This document shows, piece after piece, positions 1 through 11,138 of a stretch of DNA of 64,000 bases. Position 1 is the first letter of the stretch. The number at the start of each line of letters is the position of its first letter. The notes below the pieces were generated by a model. It did not search any database and was not told the DNA's origin. It worked only from the letters and a program-made list of their open reading frames with translations. The position numbers and the translations under genes were made by a program. The stretch comes from Cryptomeria japonica (taxonomy: Eukaryota; Streptophyta; Pinopsida; Cupressales; Cupressaceae). The stretch is from NCBI RefSeq assembly GCF_030272615.1, contig NC_081411.1:825528397-825592396 (forward strand). Reading direction: 5' to 3'.

Positions 1-531
1 TAAGTCATTTATAGCTGTGACTTTCATTTTATATGTCAGTGGCAATCCTCTTAAAAATTTTGAAACAATTTCATCCTCACTTAAGGTTCGTCCACAACAT
101 TTAATACCCAAAACAATTTCATTTACTCTTTCCATAAAAGTAGAAATCCTTTCATCTTCTTCCATTTTTAGATGTTCATACCTGACTTGGAAGCTTTCAA
201 GTTTTGCAATTTTGATTATGGAATCTCCTTCATTCGGTGTTTCCAAATGATCCCAAATAGCTTTAGTAGTAGACCTATCTAATAGTCCCATGATTTGTTG
301 ATCTGATAATGCGCTCAAAAGTGCTTCTCTTACTTTGCAATCATTTTCCTCATCTTTTGTCAAGTTAGTTGGACTAGGCTGACCTTGTACAACAGCAGTA
401 TAGCCATTCTTTGTAACATCCCAGATGTCTTTTCCAATGCAATTTATATGTGTCTCCATTCTAATCTTCCATATGCCATAGTTGGTTCCATCAAGTTTAG
501 GATTGTCCTTCCTGAAATAATTAGTAGACAT
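1..531 (-). CDS. Copia gag N-terminal fragment (family A), runs off window edge
   Basis: This minus-strand reading frame starts at an ATG whose complement is at 529-531 and stays open to base 1, about 177 codons. It matches the start of the gag of element A (42250 onward) almost residue for residue, beginning MSTNYF and continuing through a LDGTNYG motif. Gag packages the element RNA in cytoplasmic particles. The part in the window covers the N-terminal gag region only; the zinc knuckle and pol would lie to the left. A PBS (576-586) and an LTR (589-1134) precede it in the right order. I see no internal stop in the visible part. The rest of the element is outside the window, so whether it is intact is unknown. 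Confidence 0.85.
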   Translation of the reverse strand, partial: MSTNYFRKDNPKLDGTNYGIWKIRMETHINCIGKDIWDVTKNGYTAVVQGQPSPTNLTKDEENDCKVREALLSALSDQQIMGLLDRSTTKAIWDHLETPNEGDSIIKIAKLESFQVRYEHLKMEEDERISTFMERVNEIVLGIKCCGRTLSEDEIVSKFLRGLPLTYKMKVTAINDL

Positions 532-575
532 TGGATCTCCTCAAGCTGTTAAACTTCTGCAAAAAGAGGACTAGA

Positions 576-586
576 CTCTGATACCA
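576..586 (-). promoter_or_regulatory. Primer-binding site, initiator tRNA-Met type
   Basis: The complement reads TGGTATCAGAG, the usual plant copia PBS pairing with the 3' end of initiator tRNA-Met. It lies between the LTR end (589) and the gag start (531). Confidence 0.85.
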
Positions 587-588
587 AT

Positions 589-1134
589 TGTTAGGTCCTA
601 GAGACAACTAAGAGGGGGGGTGAATCAGTTGTCAAATAAATTTAAACCAAAAACAACTTAACCAACTTAATGCTTAATACCGGTAAACCAGTTCAATATG
701 CCAGTAGACAGTTTTAACAGTTAATTGCTATACCGGTAAGGATTAGTGCATGAAACATAAACACAAAGTCATCCACAACACATAACACCAATATTTGTAT
801 GTGGAAACCCTGTAAGGGGAAAAAACATGATGGCAAACCTTACCCACAATCAAATGATATTGCTGCAGATAGTAAGTGTACATAAATGGGGTCTGCACAT
901 GCAGAAAGGCCAACAGGCTAGAGCTCACTGCTCAATCACAAAATGGGAGTCACACTAACTATAGTTGGATGGTTAAATCTGATAAGAATGTACTATACAA
1001 AATAGCATCATATATGCTAGATTTAGTACCAGTGTAATGCTGATATGCTTTCACAAAAACCTAGCTTCACCTTCAAATGATGTCTGCATGTATAGCTCTT
1101 CTTAATCTAACATATACCTTCACACAATCCTTTT
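589..1134 (-). mobile_element. Partial 5' LTR of family-A copia (minus strand), truncated
   Basis: The terminus starts TGTTAGGTCC on the plus strand and matches the inverted LTR of element A (41136-42192), including the TGAATCAG C-tract complement and the hairpin block near 895. Similarity stops near 1134, directly before the inverted-repeat element at 1136, so the promoter-proximal U3 end is missing. Confidence 0.85.
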
Positions 1135-1135
1135 T

Positions 1136-1298
1136 AGACCTAGGGGGGACACCCTTTGAGTTGTAATTGTATATCTAATCCATCTACAGTACCCTCCTTG
1201 TTTTTGAACCTTTTGAGATCCATCCACTTTTATTGATGCTATCATATATGGGTAAATGAGTCTGATTCAATGCATCAAAGGGTGTCCCCCCTAGGTCT
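1136..1298. repeat. 163-bp element with perfect 24-bp inverted ends (MITE-like)
   Basis: Bases 1136-1159 are the exact reverse complement of 1275-1298; each arm holds a six-base G or C run (core CCTAGGGGGGACACC). The 115-bp loop has no coding potential that I can see. This is the shape of a miniature inverted-repeat transposable element. I cannot see a clean TSD: the left flank ends in a T run and the right flank is GGCAG. The left end coincides with the LTR truncation point at 1134. It could also be a simple inverted duplication. Confidence 0.55.
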
Positions 1299-1516
1299 GG
1301 CAGAACCTGAAGTGTAGGAGGATCATTTATTTCTACAAATACTTGAATTATTTTTCATGTCATATCACTCTATCATACCTATATTGATAGTTGGTAACTT
1401 ATTGATACACCTTCTAGACAATTGGATCCTTGCACAATATTCAACACACATGTATGCCCATTTTAACTAGAGTGTAGAGATGAAAGATTGAAGAACCATA
1501 AATTGAAACATTTGAA

Positions 1517-2070
1517 ATGGCTGAAGATCATAGAAACATGGAATATCAAAGAAAAATACAAGAAGAATACATAACAGGTCAATATATCAGAAAAATCAAA
1601 CAATTCCACAATAAAAATCCAACTATATCAAAACCTCACAAGGATTCAAATGTATCTCCAAAGAAAGGTGGCTCTTTTATGCAACTCTTAAAGAGATCCC
1701 TAAAGGATTTTGTTGAGGAAGATCAAAATTGCACACCTATGTCTAGTAATGGCTCATCCCCCCATAAGAAAATTGACTCTCCAAAGGAATCTATTCCTAC
1801 ACCTCTTAAAAACTTGCAAGAACCTTCCATAGCATCCTCACCAAACAATAAACCCAAGGATGAAGTTCCCCAAGGGATATCCATAATGGCCATCAAACCT
1901 ATTTTAGAGGATCCTATTCAAAGCCCATCTCCTTCATATCTAAGAATTGATTCCTTGCAACATCCCCATAATGCTCCCTTGAAAATTGAAGTCCTCATTC
2001 ATATAACACTTGTTAAACGTGTCCTAATAGATGGGGGAGTTGGCTTAAACGTTTGGTCATTGAGTCTTGT
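1517..2070 (+). pseudogene. Gypsy gag-protease fragment (element K)
   Basis: An open frame of about 185 codons starts MAEDHRN. The first two thirds are polar, rich in Lys, Ser and Pro, as in the linker between gag and protease of plant gypsy polyproteins. The end holds a retropepsin-like strand with VLIDGG followed by GLNV; many plant gypsy proteases have DGG at the catalytic Asp position. The protease is cut off just after this motif and the frame ends in unrelated sequence at 2095. Integrase of the same type follows at 3710, so this is probably one element with its middle deleted. Assignment to a gypsy lineage rests on motif recognition only. Confidence 0.55.
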
Positions 2071-2095
2071 CCTAGATTGGTGCAGGAGCACCTAG

Positions 2096-3709
2096 GACTT
2101 AGGCTTATAGTCCTTTCACAATTTTGGCTTGTACTAACCTTAGCCAAGTCAGGTTCCTAATAAGGACTCCAAGAGGGTCCAAGGAGTGTGTGTGATGTCT
2201 GTTTTGAGTCAACTGTAGGCCTAGTTGAGTTGGTTTTCTTCCTAGGTTTGCACTTTGTGAGTAAGTGATAGTTTGAGTAGTTGAAATGACCTTCTTGATG
2301 GTCAAAAGTGGCATAACTTGGTGTGTTAATTAGAGAGGTTTATAATGGTCTTATTAATTCTTAAAAAGTCTTGTGTAATGACTTGTAATAGGTTGTTTAG
2401 GTTGGCAAAGCAAAAAGTGGAAAGTTGTAAAAGTTGTCATGACAACTTTTGTCCTAAAGGAGCTTAGCGGAGGAGTTAGGGATAGAAAAATAACCTAGAA
2501 TTCCTCCACACATGGGGAAGACTATTTAAACCTCCTCTTGCATGGTTACCAAGGTTGGAAGTTTGATTATGCAAGATTAACAATCTGAAACTACTCATTT
2601 TTGGATTGTTATCATTGTTTTGGTCTTGTTTTGCATAAAATGTGAATGATAATGGATTGAATCCATTGATCCAGTTATGGATTAAATTTATTTTTTGTGT
2701 TCAAATTTTATTTGTTTCATTCCATGCTTTGTAGATAGGGTGTGTTAGTGTTTTCATTGTTTTGTTCCCAATCAACCAGTTATGGCTTGTAAATAGCAAT
2801 TTCATGTAAAATGGTTGACCCATAAAATCCCTCCTAGCTACCATCACGGCCTATTGGGACATGGAAGGAAACCCCTTTTACAATGTATATATGCAAGGAG
2901 GAGATCTGGAAATGAATATTGATATGGTTATCACCTTGTTCTAGGCGAGTCCAGGAGCAACCTGGCTAGAGAAGACAGGGTGAAATTTGAGAGCATAGTG
3001 CAGAGGTGGACACAAAACCTTAGCCTAATCATTTGGAGAGTTTCAAAAGGTCCATAAAGATTTTCCACAATGATGATAATCCTTAACAAGACCTTTAGAT
3101 ACCCATTCCTCAAATTTGAATAGTCGTTGCCGATTAAGAGGCCTAGAAACCCTTGCAAACCCTCATTTTTGGGTTAGGGCATTGTACAGCAAGTTGGGAA
3201 ACTAAAACCACCAAAATCTCTTGGGGATAGGTGAATTATTAAAGAAAAATAAAACTCTTTACAAGGTATTTTGGACCATTTTCCTCAAAACCCTTGAAAA
3301 CCATATTTTGGAGGCCTAATAGGGGTTCATTCCTTGTAGCCCTATTTCTAGGCAAAATGGTGAAATCGGTAGGAAAGATAATTAATGCAAACCACAAATT
3401 GACCCAAATGGAATTAATTCCATGTTAAATGCTACCTCCACACCTTTTTAATGACTCATAATAGTATGGGGGTGAATTTGACAAGTTGTTATTAAGATAG
3501 CACAATTGAGCATATGGAAGTCACTTGGTAATGGTTGGGTTCCTAGTTAAACACTTGTTGCAAACACCTTGAGATCGGCAAGGAGAAAGCCCTAAAAGAG
3601 ATTGAGAAGGACTTAGAGTTCTTGGAGCATATCTGGACCTGGAGAGGTTGGTGGAATTGAGCAACACCAACTAGGTGAAGTGTGAGCAAGCTAGGTAGAC
3701 CCCACCAGA
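2096..3709. other. Unassigned sequence between gypsy remnants
   Basis: I find no continuous coding frame, LTR end, PBS or PPT here. The short frames present have no recognisable domain. The stretch may replace the deleted reverse transcriptase region of element K or be decayed beyond recognition. Confidence 0.4.
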
Positions 3710-4048
3710 GATGAAGAACAAAGAATATCCAGAGTACAAGAGATAGAATTGATCCATGAATGATCACAAAATGCCTTTGATCATTTGAAGGTGTATCAGC
3801 AAAGAATGTGTTGAAGTCATAATCACAAGGTCAAACCAAGAGCCTTTCAAGTTGGAGAACTTGTACTAAAGGAAAATCCACGCAACCAATCAGATCGAGA
3901 AAAGAAAGGGAAGTTTGAACCAAACTGGTTGGGTCCGTTTGTGGTCATAGTAGTATTTGGGTCAGAAGCATATCAACTATCAACACAGGATGAGGACCAG
4001 CTCAAGGAACCCATCGATAACATGCATCTGAAGAATTTTTATGTCTGA
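3710..4048 (+). pseudogene. Gypsy integrase C-terminal fragment (element K)
   Basis: One frame from 3710 to the TGA at 4046-4048 encodes the end of a gypsy integrase: a DEEQRIS helix, a FDHLKVYQQRM motif, FQVGELVL, GKFEPNWLGPF and a final MHLKNFYV. This C-terminal domain binds DNA during integration. At least two internal stops (near 3755 and 3811) break it, and the catalytic core upstream is not recognisable. Position and strand agree with the gag-protease fragment at 1517 and with the PPT and LTR at 5762 and 5776, so all are read as one decayed element. Confidence 0.75.
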
Positions 4049-4195
4049 AAAAGCAGAAAAATCCAAAAATAGTGAAAAAACAGAAAAACCAAAAATAGTG
4101 AAAAAAGAAGAAAAATCAAAAAAAGTGAAAGCAAAAAAAAAAAATACAAAAATAGTGAAAAATAAATAGAAAAAATCAAATATGGTGAAAACCTA
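4049..4195 (+). repeat. A-rich degenerate tandem repeat after integrase stop
   Basis: About seven imperfect copies of a 15-22 base unit with core AAAAATAGTGAAAAA run directly from the integrase stop codon. The strand is almost free of C and T except for the regularly placed TAGTG. Confidence 0.75.
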
Positions 4196-5761
4196 GCAAA
4201 CACGCACCATCTATTAGCTAGCTCTTCCATCTATTGATTCATGCATCCTTCCACTTGCATTCATTTCCATCAGCAATGTTCATTTTCACAAATAAGCCTG
4301 TGTACATACGTACGCATTACAAGTGATTTCTCACCATGGTTTGGATCATTGGATATATCATAATAAATTTATTTCTAGGCTTGGGGCAAGATTTTCTATC
4401 GTTTTGAGCTTAATCAAATAGGTAGAACAACATTTAGACAGCTCTTGTCAAGCGAAAAATTGAGACACATCCAACATTGAACACAAGATCAAATTATCAA
4501 CCATCAAACTATCACATGTCAGTCTAAGCACATCACACACATATCAATGGATGATGTCTTTTGACTAATGATTTTAACATAATGTTTCAACTTATCTATC
4601 TTGATTTTCACTATCATGATTTATGAGTGACTCTAGGATGTCTCTGACTAGAGGAACAAGGAAGGAACATGATATTTTCTTGTATATTGTCTGTAAATTA
4701 ATCATTAATATGTGAAAATTTGTCTCAGGACATGATCATCAGATTATGATCGAATACATTTTGGATTTGCATATAGAAATGGTTAATACCGCCTATTTTA
4801 CGCAAGCTACACTCGGGTCATCTTGGTTCAATTATACCTTGATGCTTGTGCTAACTTGCAATATCAAAATCAAGGAAAGTAGTGCTCAAGTCATCATGGT
4901 TAAATTATACCATCGATGTTTGCACTCACTTCCCACATTTTAAAAAGCTCAATGATGACAAAAAAAAAATAACCCAGTGACTGGTCTGATCGCAACATTG
5001 CATTTGCATTTGCATTTAGCTTGCATTTCATTCTTGCATAGGATCAAAAAATCTCATCTTATCAAAGGCCAAATCTATCATAGGAATCATCAATGTATCA
5101 TCATAGGTGTATACACAATCAGAATGATGACTCATCTCTTTCCAGATTTTGTCCACCCAAAGTGAATCTTATGCTATTCCCCCAAATGCACCAACATCAG
5201 TGCATCTAAATCTTCCTACAACAATATATCAACAAAATGTCAGTTCTTTATCCAATCAATCTTATCAATTCTATCAATCCATCTCATCTGGTCCATTCTA
5301 CCGTGTCTTATACAAGATGAATCCTTCTTGGAACCAGATGTTTTGATCAAGTCTTATATAGGATATATCGTTCCTGAAACTAGACGCTTTGATCATCTTT
5401 GTCTTATACAGGAGGTTTCATTCATGAAACTAGACTTGATCTTAATATCATCAATCTAATCAATCTTATCAATTCAATCAAACTCTATCAATCATCACAT
5501 CAAGAACCACATCAGAGTGATTGAAGAACTCACACTTTCATCAACCACAGTTGCAGGAATCATCCAATAATCTATCAGGAAATCAATTTTGCAAAGATCC
5601 AAAAAATCCAAAGGTCAATTATCTCAATTGATCTCTCGAGGGGGCATCATCGTATCAAAATTTAGCAATCAATGGATGAGGCGTCCTATCGGACCAGTAT
5701 CACATCAACATCATCAAATTAAGATTATTCTTTGAATCATCACGTCATCACACCTCACTTC
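4196..5761 (+). other. 3' noncoding region of gypsy element K
   Basis: No coding frame is recognisable. Between about 5305 and 5440 there are three imperfect copies of a roughly 50-base unit starting GTCTTATA and ending near TTTGATCA. The region leads to the PPT and 3' LTR. Confidence 0.5.
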
Positions 5762-5775
5762 AAAAAGGGGAAAAA
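5762..5775 (+). promoter_or_regulatory. Polypurine tract of gypsy element K
   Basis: The purine run AAAAAGGGGAAAAA directly abuts an LTR-type TG start at 5776, as expected for plus-strand priming. Confidence 0.7.
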
Positions 5776-6490
5776 TGTATACACCTAAAAATGGTTTGAA
5801 AATAACTAATTAAATAATCAATTATTTAATTAATCCCCCTTTCCAATTTAATTGAATTCACTAGCAATTTGATTAATTCCCCATTCATCTACTTATCAAT
5901 AAATCTAAGGATTTATTCATTAAGTTCATTTAAATAGTCCCCTTTGACTAATTAATCTAAATTGATTAATCCCCCCATTAAATTCATTTCTTCTAATCCC
6001 ATAATTAATTAAAACAAATCAATTTATGAGTTTGTTGAAAGTTAATTAGCCTTTTCCTATTATTTAAATTTTTAAATTCAAATTCCCCACATGCCTCCTA
6101 ACTTCTAACCACCTAGCCTAGCCACCCCCTAACCTAACCCATTCCACCCAATCCTAGGTTTAACTAACCCTATTCAATATTTTACATCCTAACCTCCTAT
6201 GGGTTGGATATTCTCCACTTGAGACACATGGCACTTTTGCCACATGTCTCCTTCCTTAGACACTTGCTCTCTTGTGAGCAATATTCCTTGACACTTGTCA
6301 CCACAGAGATGACAAGTGTCCCTCTCTTGAACCTTCCCCAATTTGACCCTTGATATCTTCAGATTCAATCTTGACCATTGATTCCTACCACCTCATCTTT
6401 GGCCTTGGAATTCCTATAAATATCCCCCATTTTAGAGCACAAAGGATCCCATCTCATATCATTTTAGGCATTTTTACTATAGGCATATCC
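5776..6490 (+). mobile_element. 3' LTR of gypsy element K, first segment
   Basis: The LTR starts TGTATACACC after the PPT. It is AT-rich and carries a possible promoter near 6412 (CCTATAAATA). A solo F-family LTR with TSD TATCC interrupts it at 6491, and it resumes at 7258. Confidence 0.7.
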
Positions 6491-7252
6491 TACTAGGATT
6501 CCCAAACATACTAAGAGGGGGGTGAATCAGTATCTTGTTAGTTAACAGATTTTCTTATTTTATTAAACAAATTGTAGTCTAAGACAGTGTACCGGTAAAC
6601 CAGAATAAATGCAATAAATAAGATCAATAAGCACAACATAGAAAGAACACCATAACACAATATTTTTAACAAGGAAACCTGGTGTGGGAAAAACCTTGGT
6701 GGGATTTGTGACCCACAATATTCACTCACTGGCCAATAAATGAATATTACTTACAATAGGGGCCTGCAGATGCAGGAAGGCCAACTCCCTAAAGCTCACT
6801 GCTTAATTACAAAAAGGGAAGTCTCACTGACTTACAAAAATGGATTATGCAAATCCAATATCATATACTACTTCGGTTCAACATCTGCTATGCCCGGTTC
6901 AGTATTGGTTTAAGCTCATACGACTTCCATAAACCTTATTCCAAAATCTGCCTTAATATTCGCATGTTCGCATCTACCTATTACATTCCACACATACATG
7001 ATCCTACAAGATCTCATACTTATATGAGTCTTATTTACAATTCGCCTTGTCGGCTTGCAAAAATATTTTATAATTAAATACAAAATATAATAAACAAAAT
7101 CTTGTCGGTTGGGGTGTCGGTAATCATCTTTGTCGATGTCGGTGTCAGTGCCTGTGTCAGTGTCTACCGGTGCCATAGGATTGTAAGTTTTTCATCGATG
7201 ACAATACCTTCAATCACCTACAATTTCTCATTAGAGTGTGCATTTGCCAACA
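6491..7252 (-). mobile_element. Solo LTR of family F, minus strand
   Basis: This is the inverted form of the LTR found at both ends of D and E, with the C-tract complement near 6520, the CCTGCATCTGCAGG hairpin near 6765 and the U3 end ...GCCAACA at 7252. It is flanked by TATCC (6486-6490 and 7253-7257), which supports insertion followed by LTR-LTR recombination. The outer bases at 6491 are mutated (TA for TG). Confidence 0.9.
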
Positions 7253-7257
7253 TATCC

Positions 7258-7640
7258 ATTCTAGCATATCATTTAAGCATTGTTATTATAGGCAATTGCA
7301 TCTTAGATCTAGCTTAATTTGGTCATTTTATAGCTTAATTGCATCATCATCATAGCTTAATCATCCATAGGATTAGCTTTATTAGCCTCTTGGATCATAT
7401 AGCATAATCAATATCATCTAGCTTGCATATCATATCCTTTTAAATCCTTTGTCTAGGTGTAGTCGAGTCACTGGGATTGCTTTATCCAAATCTGAGAGAA
7501 AATTCACACTCGCATCTCTTAGGAGCTAATAGGTCACTTTGTCATGGTTTATCTTTCATTTAATTTCAATTTTCTAATCATACTTGTAATGATCTACTGA
7601 GTGTTTGTGTTGTAGCTGCAAGTACCCTACTTCACACACA
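7258..7640 (+). mobile_element. 3' LTR of gypsy element K, second segment
   Basis: This continues the LTR after the solo F insertion. The last recognisable bases are CACACA at about 7640, where copia pol sequence begins without a spacer. The exact end and TSD of K cannot be set because of this junction. Confidence 0.5.
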
Positions 7641-9048
7641 TGACAAGAACTAAATGGGTTTTTAGGAATAAATTGAATGAAGATGGACAAGTTGTGATGA
7701 ATAAAGCTAGATTGGTTTGTAAAGGATATTCTCAGAAGGAAGGAATTGATTATGATGAAACCTTTGCTCCGGTAGCTAGGATTGAAGTTGTGAGATTATT
7801 TCTTGCCTATGTTGCACATAAGAAGAACAAGGTTTATCAGATGGATGTCAAGTGTGCATTTCTAAATGGAGATCTTGAAGAGGAAGTTTAGATTGAGCAA
7901 CCTGGTGGATTTTCACTTTCAGATGACAATAACATTGTTTGCAAGTTAAGGAAAGCTTTATATGGATTGAAACAAGCCCCTAGAGCTTGGTATGCAAGAT
8001 TAGATAAATATCTTTTGAAGCTTGGTTTCACTAAAGGTAATCCAGACAATAATTTATATTATAAGATCACTGATGATGACATATTGATTATTGAAGTCTT
8101 TATTGATGATATCATTTTTGGAGGTGACGATAAATTGTGTATGGAATTCTCTAACAATATGCAGAATGAATTTGAGATGTATATGATTGGGGAAATGAAA
8201 TTCTTCTTAGGTTTGCAAATGACTCAGATCGATAATGGTATCTTCATCTGTCAAACTAAGTATGCTAGAGAGTTGTTGAAGAAATTTGGTATGGAAAATT
8301 CTAAACCAGTTGGTACTCCTATGGTTACAAGTGAGAAATTGACAAAGAAAGATGCATCAGCACCAGTAAATCCTACAAGGTACAAGTCTATGATTGGAGG
8401 TTTGTTATATTTAACTCAGACTAGACCAAATATAATGAATGTAGTTTGTATTGTATCAAGATATCATAGTGATCCTAGAGAGAATCATGAGAGTGCGGTG
8501 AAAGGGATTTTCAAGTATTTGTAGGGAACAAGTGAACATGGTTTGTGGTATCCTAAAGATGATGATTTTACACTATGTGCATATACAGATGCAAATTGGG
8601 TTGGAGATGTTGATGATAGGAAGAGTACATCCGGTGGAGCTTTCTTTCTTGGAAAGAAACCTATTTCATGGATCAGTAAGAAGCAATCATGTACTTCTTT
8701 ATCTACTGTTGAAGTTGAGTATGTTGCTTCTGCTACTAAGTGTACACATATCCTATGAATGAATCAAATATTGAAGAATATAAGGATAAACTATAATGAA
8801 CCGATAGTTATTCATTGTGATAACTCTGTTGCTATTGACATATCAAATAATCTGGTATTTCATTCCAAGACAAGGCACATATCTATAAAATACAAATATT
8901 TGAAGGAGAAGGTGGAGGCAAATGAAGTCAGACTGGTTTATGCAAACACTAAAGAGAAGATTGTAGACATTTTCACTAAACATTTTCCTAAGGAATCATT
9001 TGAGTACTTTAGAGGTAGATTGGGGGTTTTTGCCCCTCCAGTAGAGAC
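7641..9048 (+). pseudogene. Copia reverse transcriptase-RNase H remnant (element B)
   Basis: One frame runs from [13 protein letters not shown] through the reverse transcriptase ([35 protein letters not shown] at 8099-8110) and RNase H (YTDANW, DDRKSTSGGAFFLG, HCDNSVAID, FTKHFPKESFEY). The gag, protease, integrase and 5' LTR are missing, so the copy is 5' truncated at the junction with K. In-frame stops lie at 7889, 8522 and 8756. The homologous frame of element A ends with a stop after PPVET, but here that codon is TGG and the frame drifts on to 9208. The polymerase motif is FIDD rather than the usual YVDD. Confidence 0.9.
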
Positions 9049-9410
9049 TTGGGTGATGTTGTTTTGTATCAGTCTGGTATGCATTTTTAGAGCAATTATT
9101 CATTCTGGATTGATGTGGTGGTGCTACTACTCAAGGGGAGTAGTCATCTATGTGGTTCAAGGGTTTTATGATTCATCTTTGATATTTATGTCAAGTTTTT
9201 GGCATTGATGTCAAAGGGGGAGAGGTATACCCGTGAAAAACTGAGCTTAACTGTAACATCAATCTAAGGGGAGAGATCAGAGCTTAATAGAGATATCATT
9301 CACAGGGGGAGATTGTTGGTTGTCTTCCATTGGGGGAGACTTGTTTGGTATTTCTTGGCACTTGGATGTTTTTTACATCTAGTGTTGCCATCAATGCCAA
9401 AGGGGGAGAT
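9049..9410 (+). other. 3' noncoding region of element B with repeated PPT-like tracts
   Basis: Purine runs of the form AAAGGGGGAG or close variants occur near 9213, 9266, 9304 and 9331, and next to the LTR at 9400-9410. The last one is the functional PPT position. The arm GTTGCCATCAATG at 9384-9396 is half of an inverted repeat reaching into the LTR. Confidence 0.75.
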
Positions 9411-10090
9411 TGTTAGAAATTCAGAGGAATTGATTATGTGTTTCATTGATGTTTTGTTATTGATGTCAACACTAGCTATTTTGGTTGTTTACTGGTTTTC
9501 AGTAGAGCGGTTGGATTATGATCTGGTATGCTTTGGTCTGTGGATTTGGTTTGGATCTGTCATTCATGCTATTCAGATGTGTATCATGATCAGTTGGTTT
9601 GGAATTTGATTTATGTAAGAGGTTTAATACCTCTCGTATTGAGCTTAACTAGAATTGTACTCAATCATAGGAGATGTTATTCTTGCAGTTCATTCTTCTT
9701 TCTGGACTGTAGTCTAGATTTATTTTGTAGTTAGTGAGGATCTTTTTGTGATGAGCAATGTGCTCTAGGTTGTTGGCCTTCTTGCATGTGTAGGACCCTC
9801 ATTTTGTAATCACATACTTACGATAGAAGTATTATCTGACTGTGGGTAGGCTTCCCACCATGGTTTTTCCCTTTACCGGGTTTTCCACATACAAATCTTG
9901 GTGTCATCTTTTGTGGATGGTTGGTAAATATTTTGTGGCTTATATTTGTGTTTAATTACTATATCTATCATTCCAGTATTTGGTTTATGTATTCTATTAA
10001 TAAGGTTTTAATACTTAAAGTTCTATAATCTGTTGACAACTGATTCACCCCCCCTCTCAGTTGTCCACTGGTTATCTAAGTTGTCTAACA
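9411..10090 (+). mobile_element. 3' LTR of copia element B
   Basis: The LTR starts TGTTAGAAAT and ends GTCTAACA. It contains the hairpin block near 9785, a phased GGTTTTTCC/GGGTTTTCC block near 9870 and the GATTCACCCCCC tract at about 10040. The next five bases are AGTGC, but no matching 5' TSD exists because the left end is lost. Confidence 0.9.
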
Positions 10091-10109
10091 AGTGCTAATG
10101 GCACTATCC

Positions 10110-10550
10110 CCTTGCTCCAAGGTATTTTTATAAGTAGGAGAAAATTTGGTAGAGGGATTAGCAATATCAATCAATGCTTCATCTAAAGGAGAGATACCAT
10201 GTATGGAAGGTAAACTCACATTAAGGAAGGTTTGTATGATATCACCCTCTTCTTTCAAAACATCATCATTGGGGAGGTACATATTATTAGAAGGATAAAC
10301 ATCTTTCTTCAAATATTCATAATTAGGATGGAGATATTTCAAAAACAATCTGTAGCCTCTTCATAAACCAAGATGTCCTTAAGGGTGGGACCAAATTTGG
10401 GAGATGGTAACTCATAGCTATGGATGGAAGGAAGATTTGATTTGTCATCATATGAATGAAAGGTAGCATCATGAACACATTTTGAGTAAAACTTGAAATT
10501 GACCTAGCAAAAGAAGATAACAACTCCATTTAAAACATGCACTTATAATC
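10110..10550 (-). pseudogene. Unrecognised coding-like fragment with frameshift
   Basis: Two minus-strand frames join across a one-base shift near 10350. The upstream frame reads VNFKFYSKCVHDATFHSYDD then LPSPKFGPTLKDILVYEEATD. The downstream frame reads FLKYLHPNYEYLKK and LNVSLPSIHGISPLDEAL. Composition is protein-like and the two parts continue each other, but I do not recognise the family. It could be a gypsy linker region or a host exon. It is cut off at the element B LTR. Confidence 0.3.
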
Positions 10551-11133
10551 AAACTCATAAATACCATATCAATTAAAGATGTGATGAAAGCAATATTCAA
10601 CCAAATTATACAAAATCAAAAGATATGAAAGTGTAAGAAGAGTTGGGTCTAGCATTAAAAATGGGAATGAGTAAGATTAAGACCAAACCCTCTTTCAACT
10701 AAAAATTAGAATACAAAGCCACTAAAGGAGAAATATTGCTTGACTAAACTCGTATCCAAGAGAGTTAGTCATTCCCTTTATTCTTTTATTCCTTTGTTTC
10801 TCTAAAAAATTATTTGAATGATTTGAAATGCAAAGTGACTAAGGTCTAAACATGTATGAATTAACAGTTGAATTGATTATACTATCTAATACAAAAATAG
10901 AAACTTTAGAACATGTACGGAAATGAAATGGGAACTTAGAAATGCATCTGTGCATAAAAAATAAACTAAAAATGATGAGAAAATGGCACCCAGAATGCAC
11001 TTGTCCTATTGATGAATTTTTGCACACTAATCTAGATATGGGTCTCTAAAACACTACACTAGCTCCTGGTCAAATCTCCACCTGAACTAGGAGGACAATG
11101 GAACCCCCAAGCACCCTTGTCTAGGATAATAGC
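10551..11133. other. Unassigned sequence
   Basis: I see no gene, LTR end or structured repeat. The last bases are the target site of element J. Confidence 0.4.
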
Positions 11134-11138
11134 ACCCT

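Noticed and set aside
4039-4230. A hydrophobic Phe/Leu-rich small protein on the minus strand
   Set aside because: It is the translation of the A-rich tandem repeat after integrase and not a membrane protein gene.
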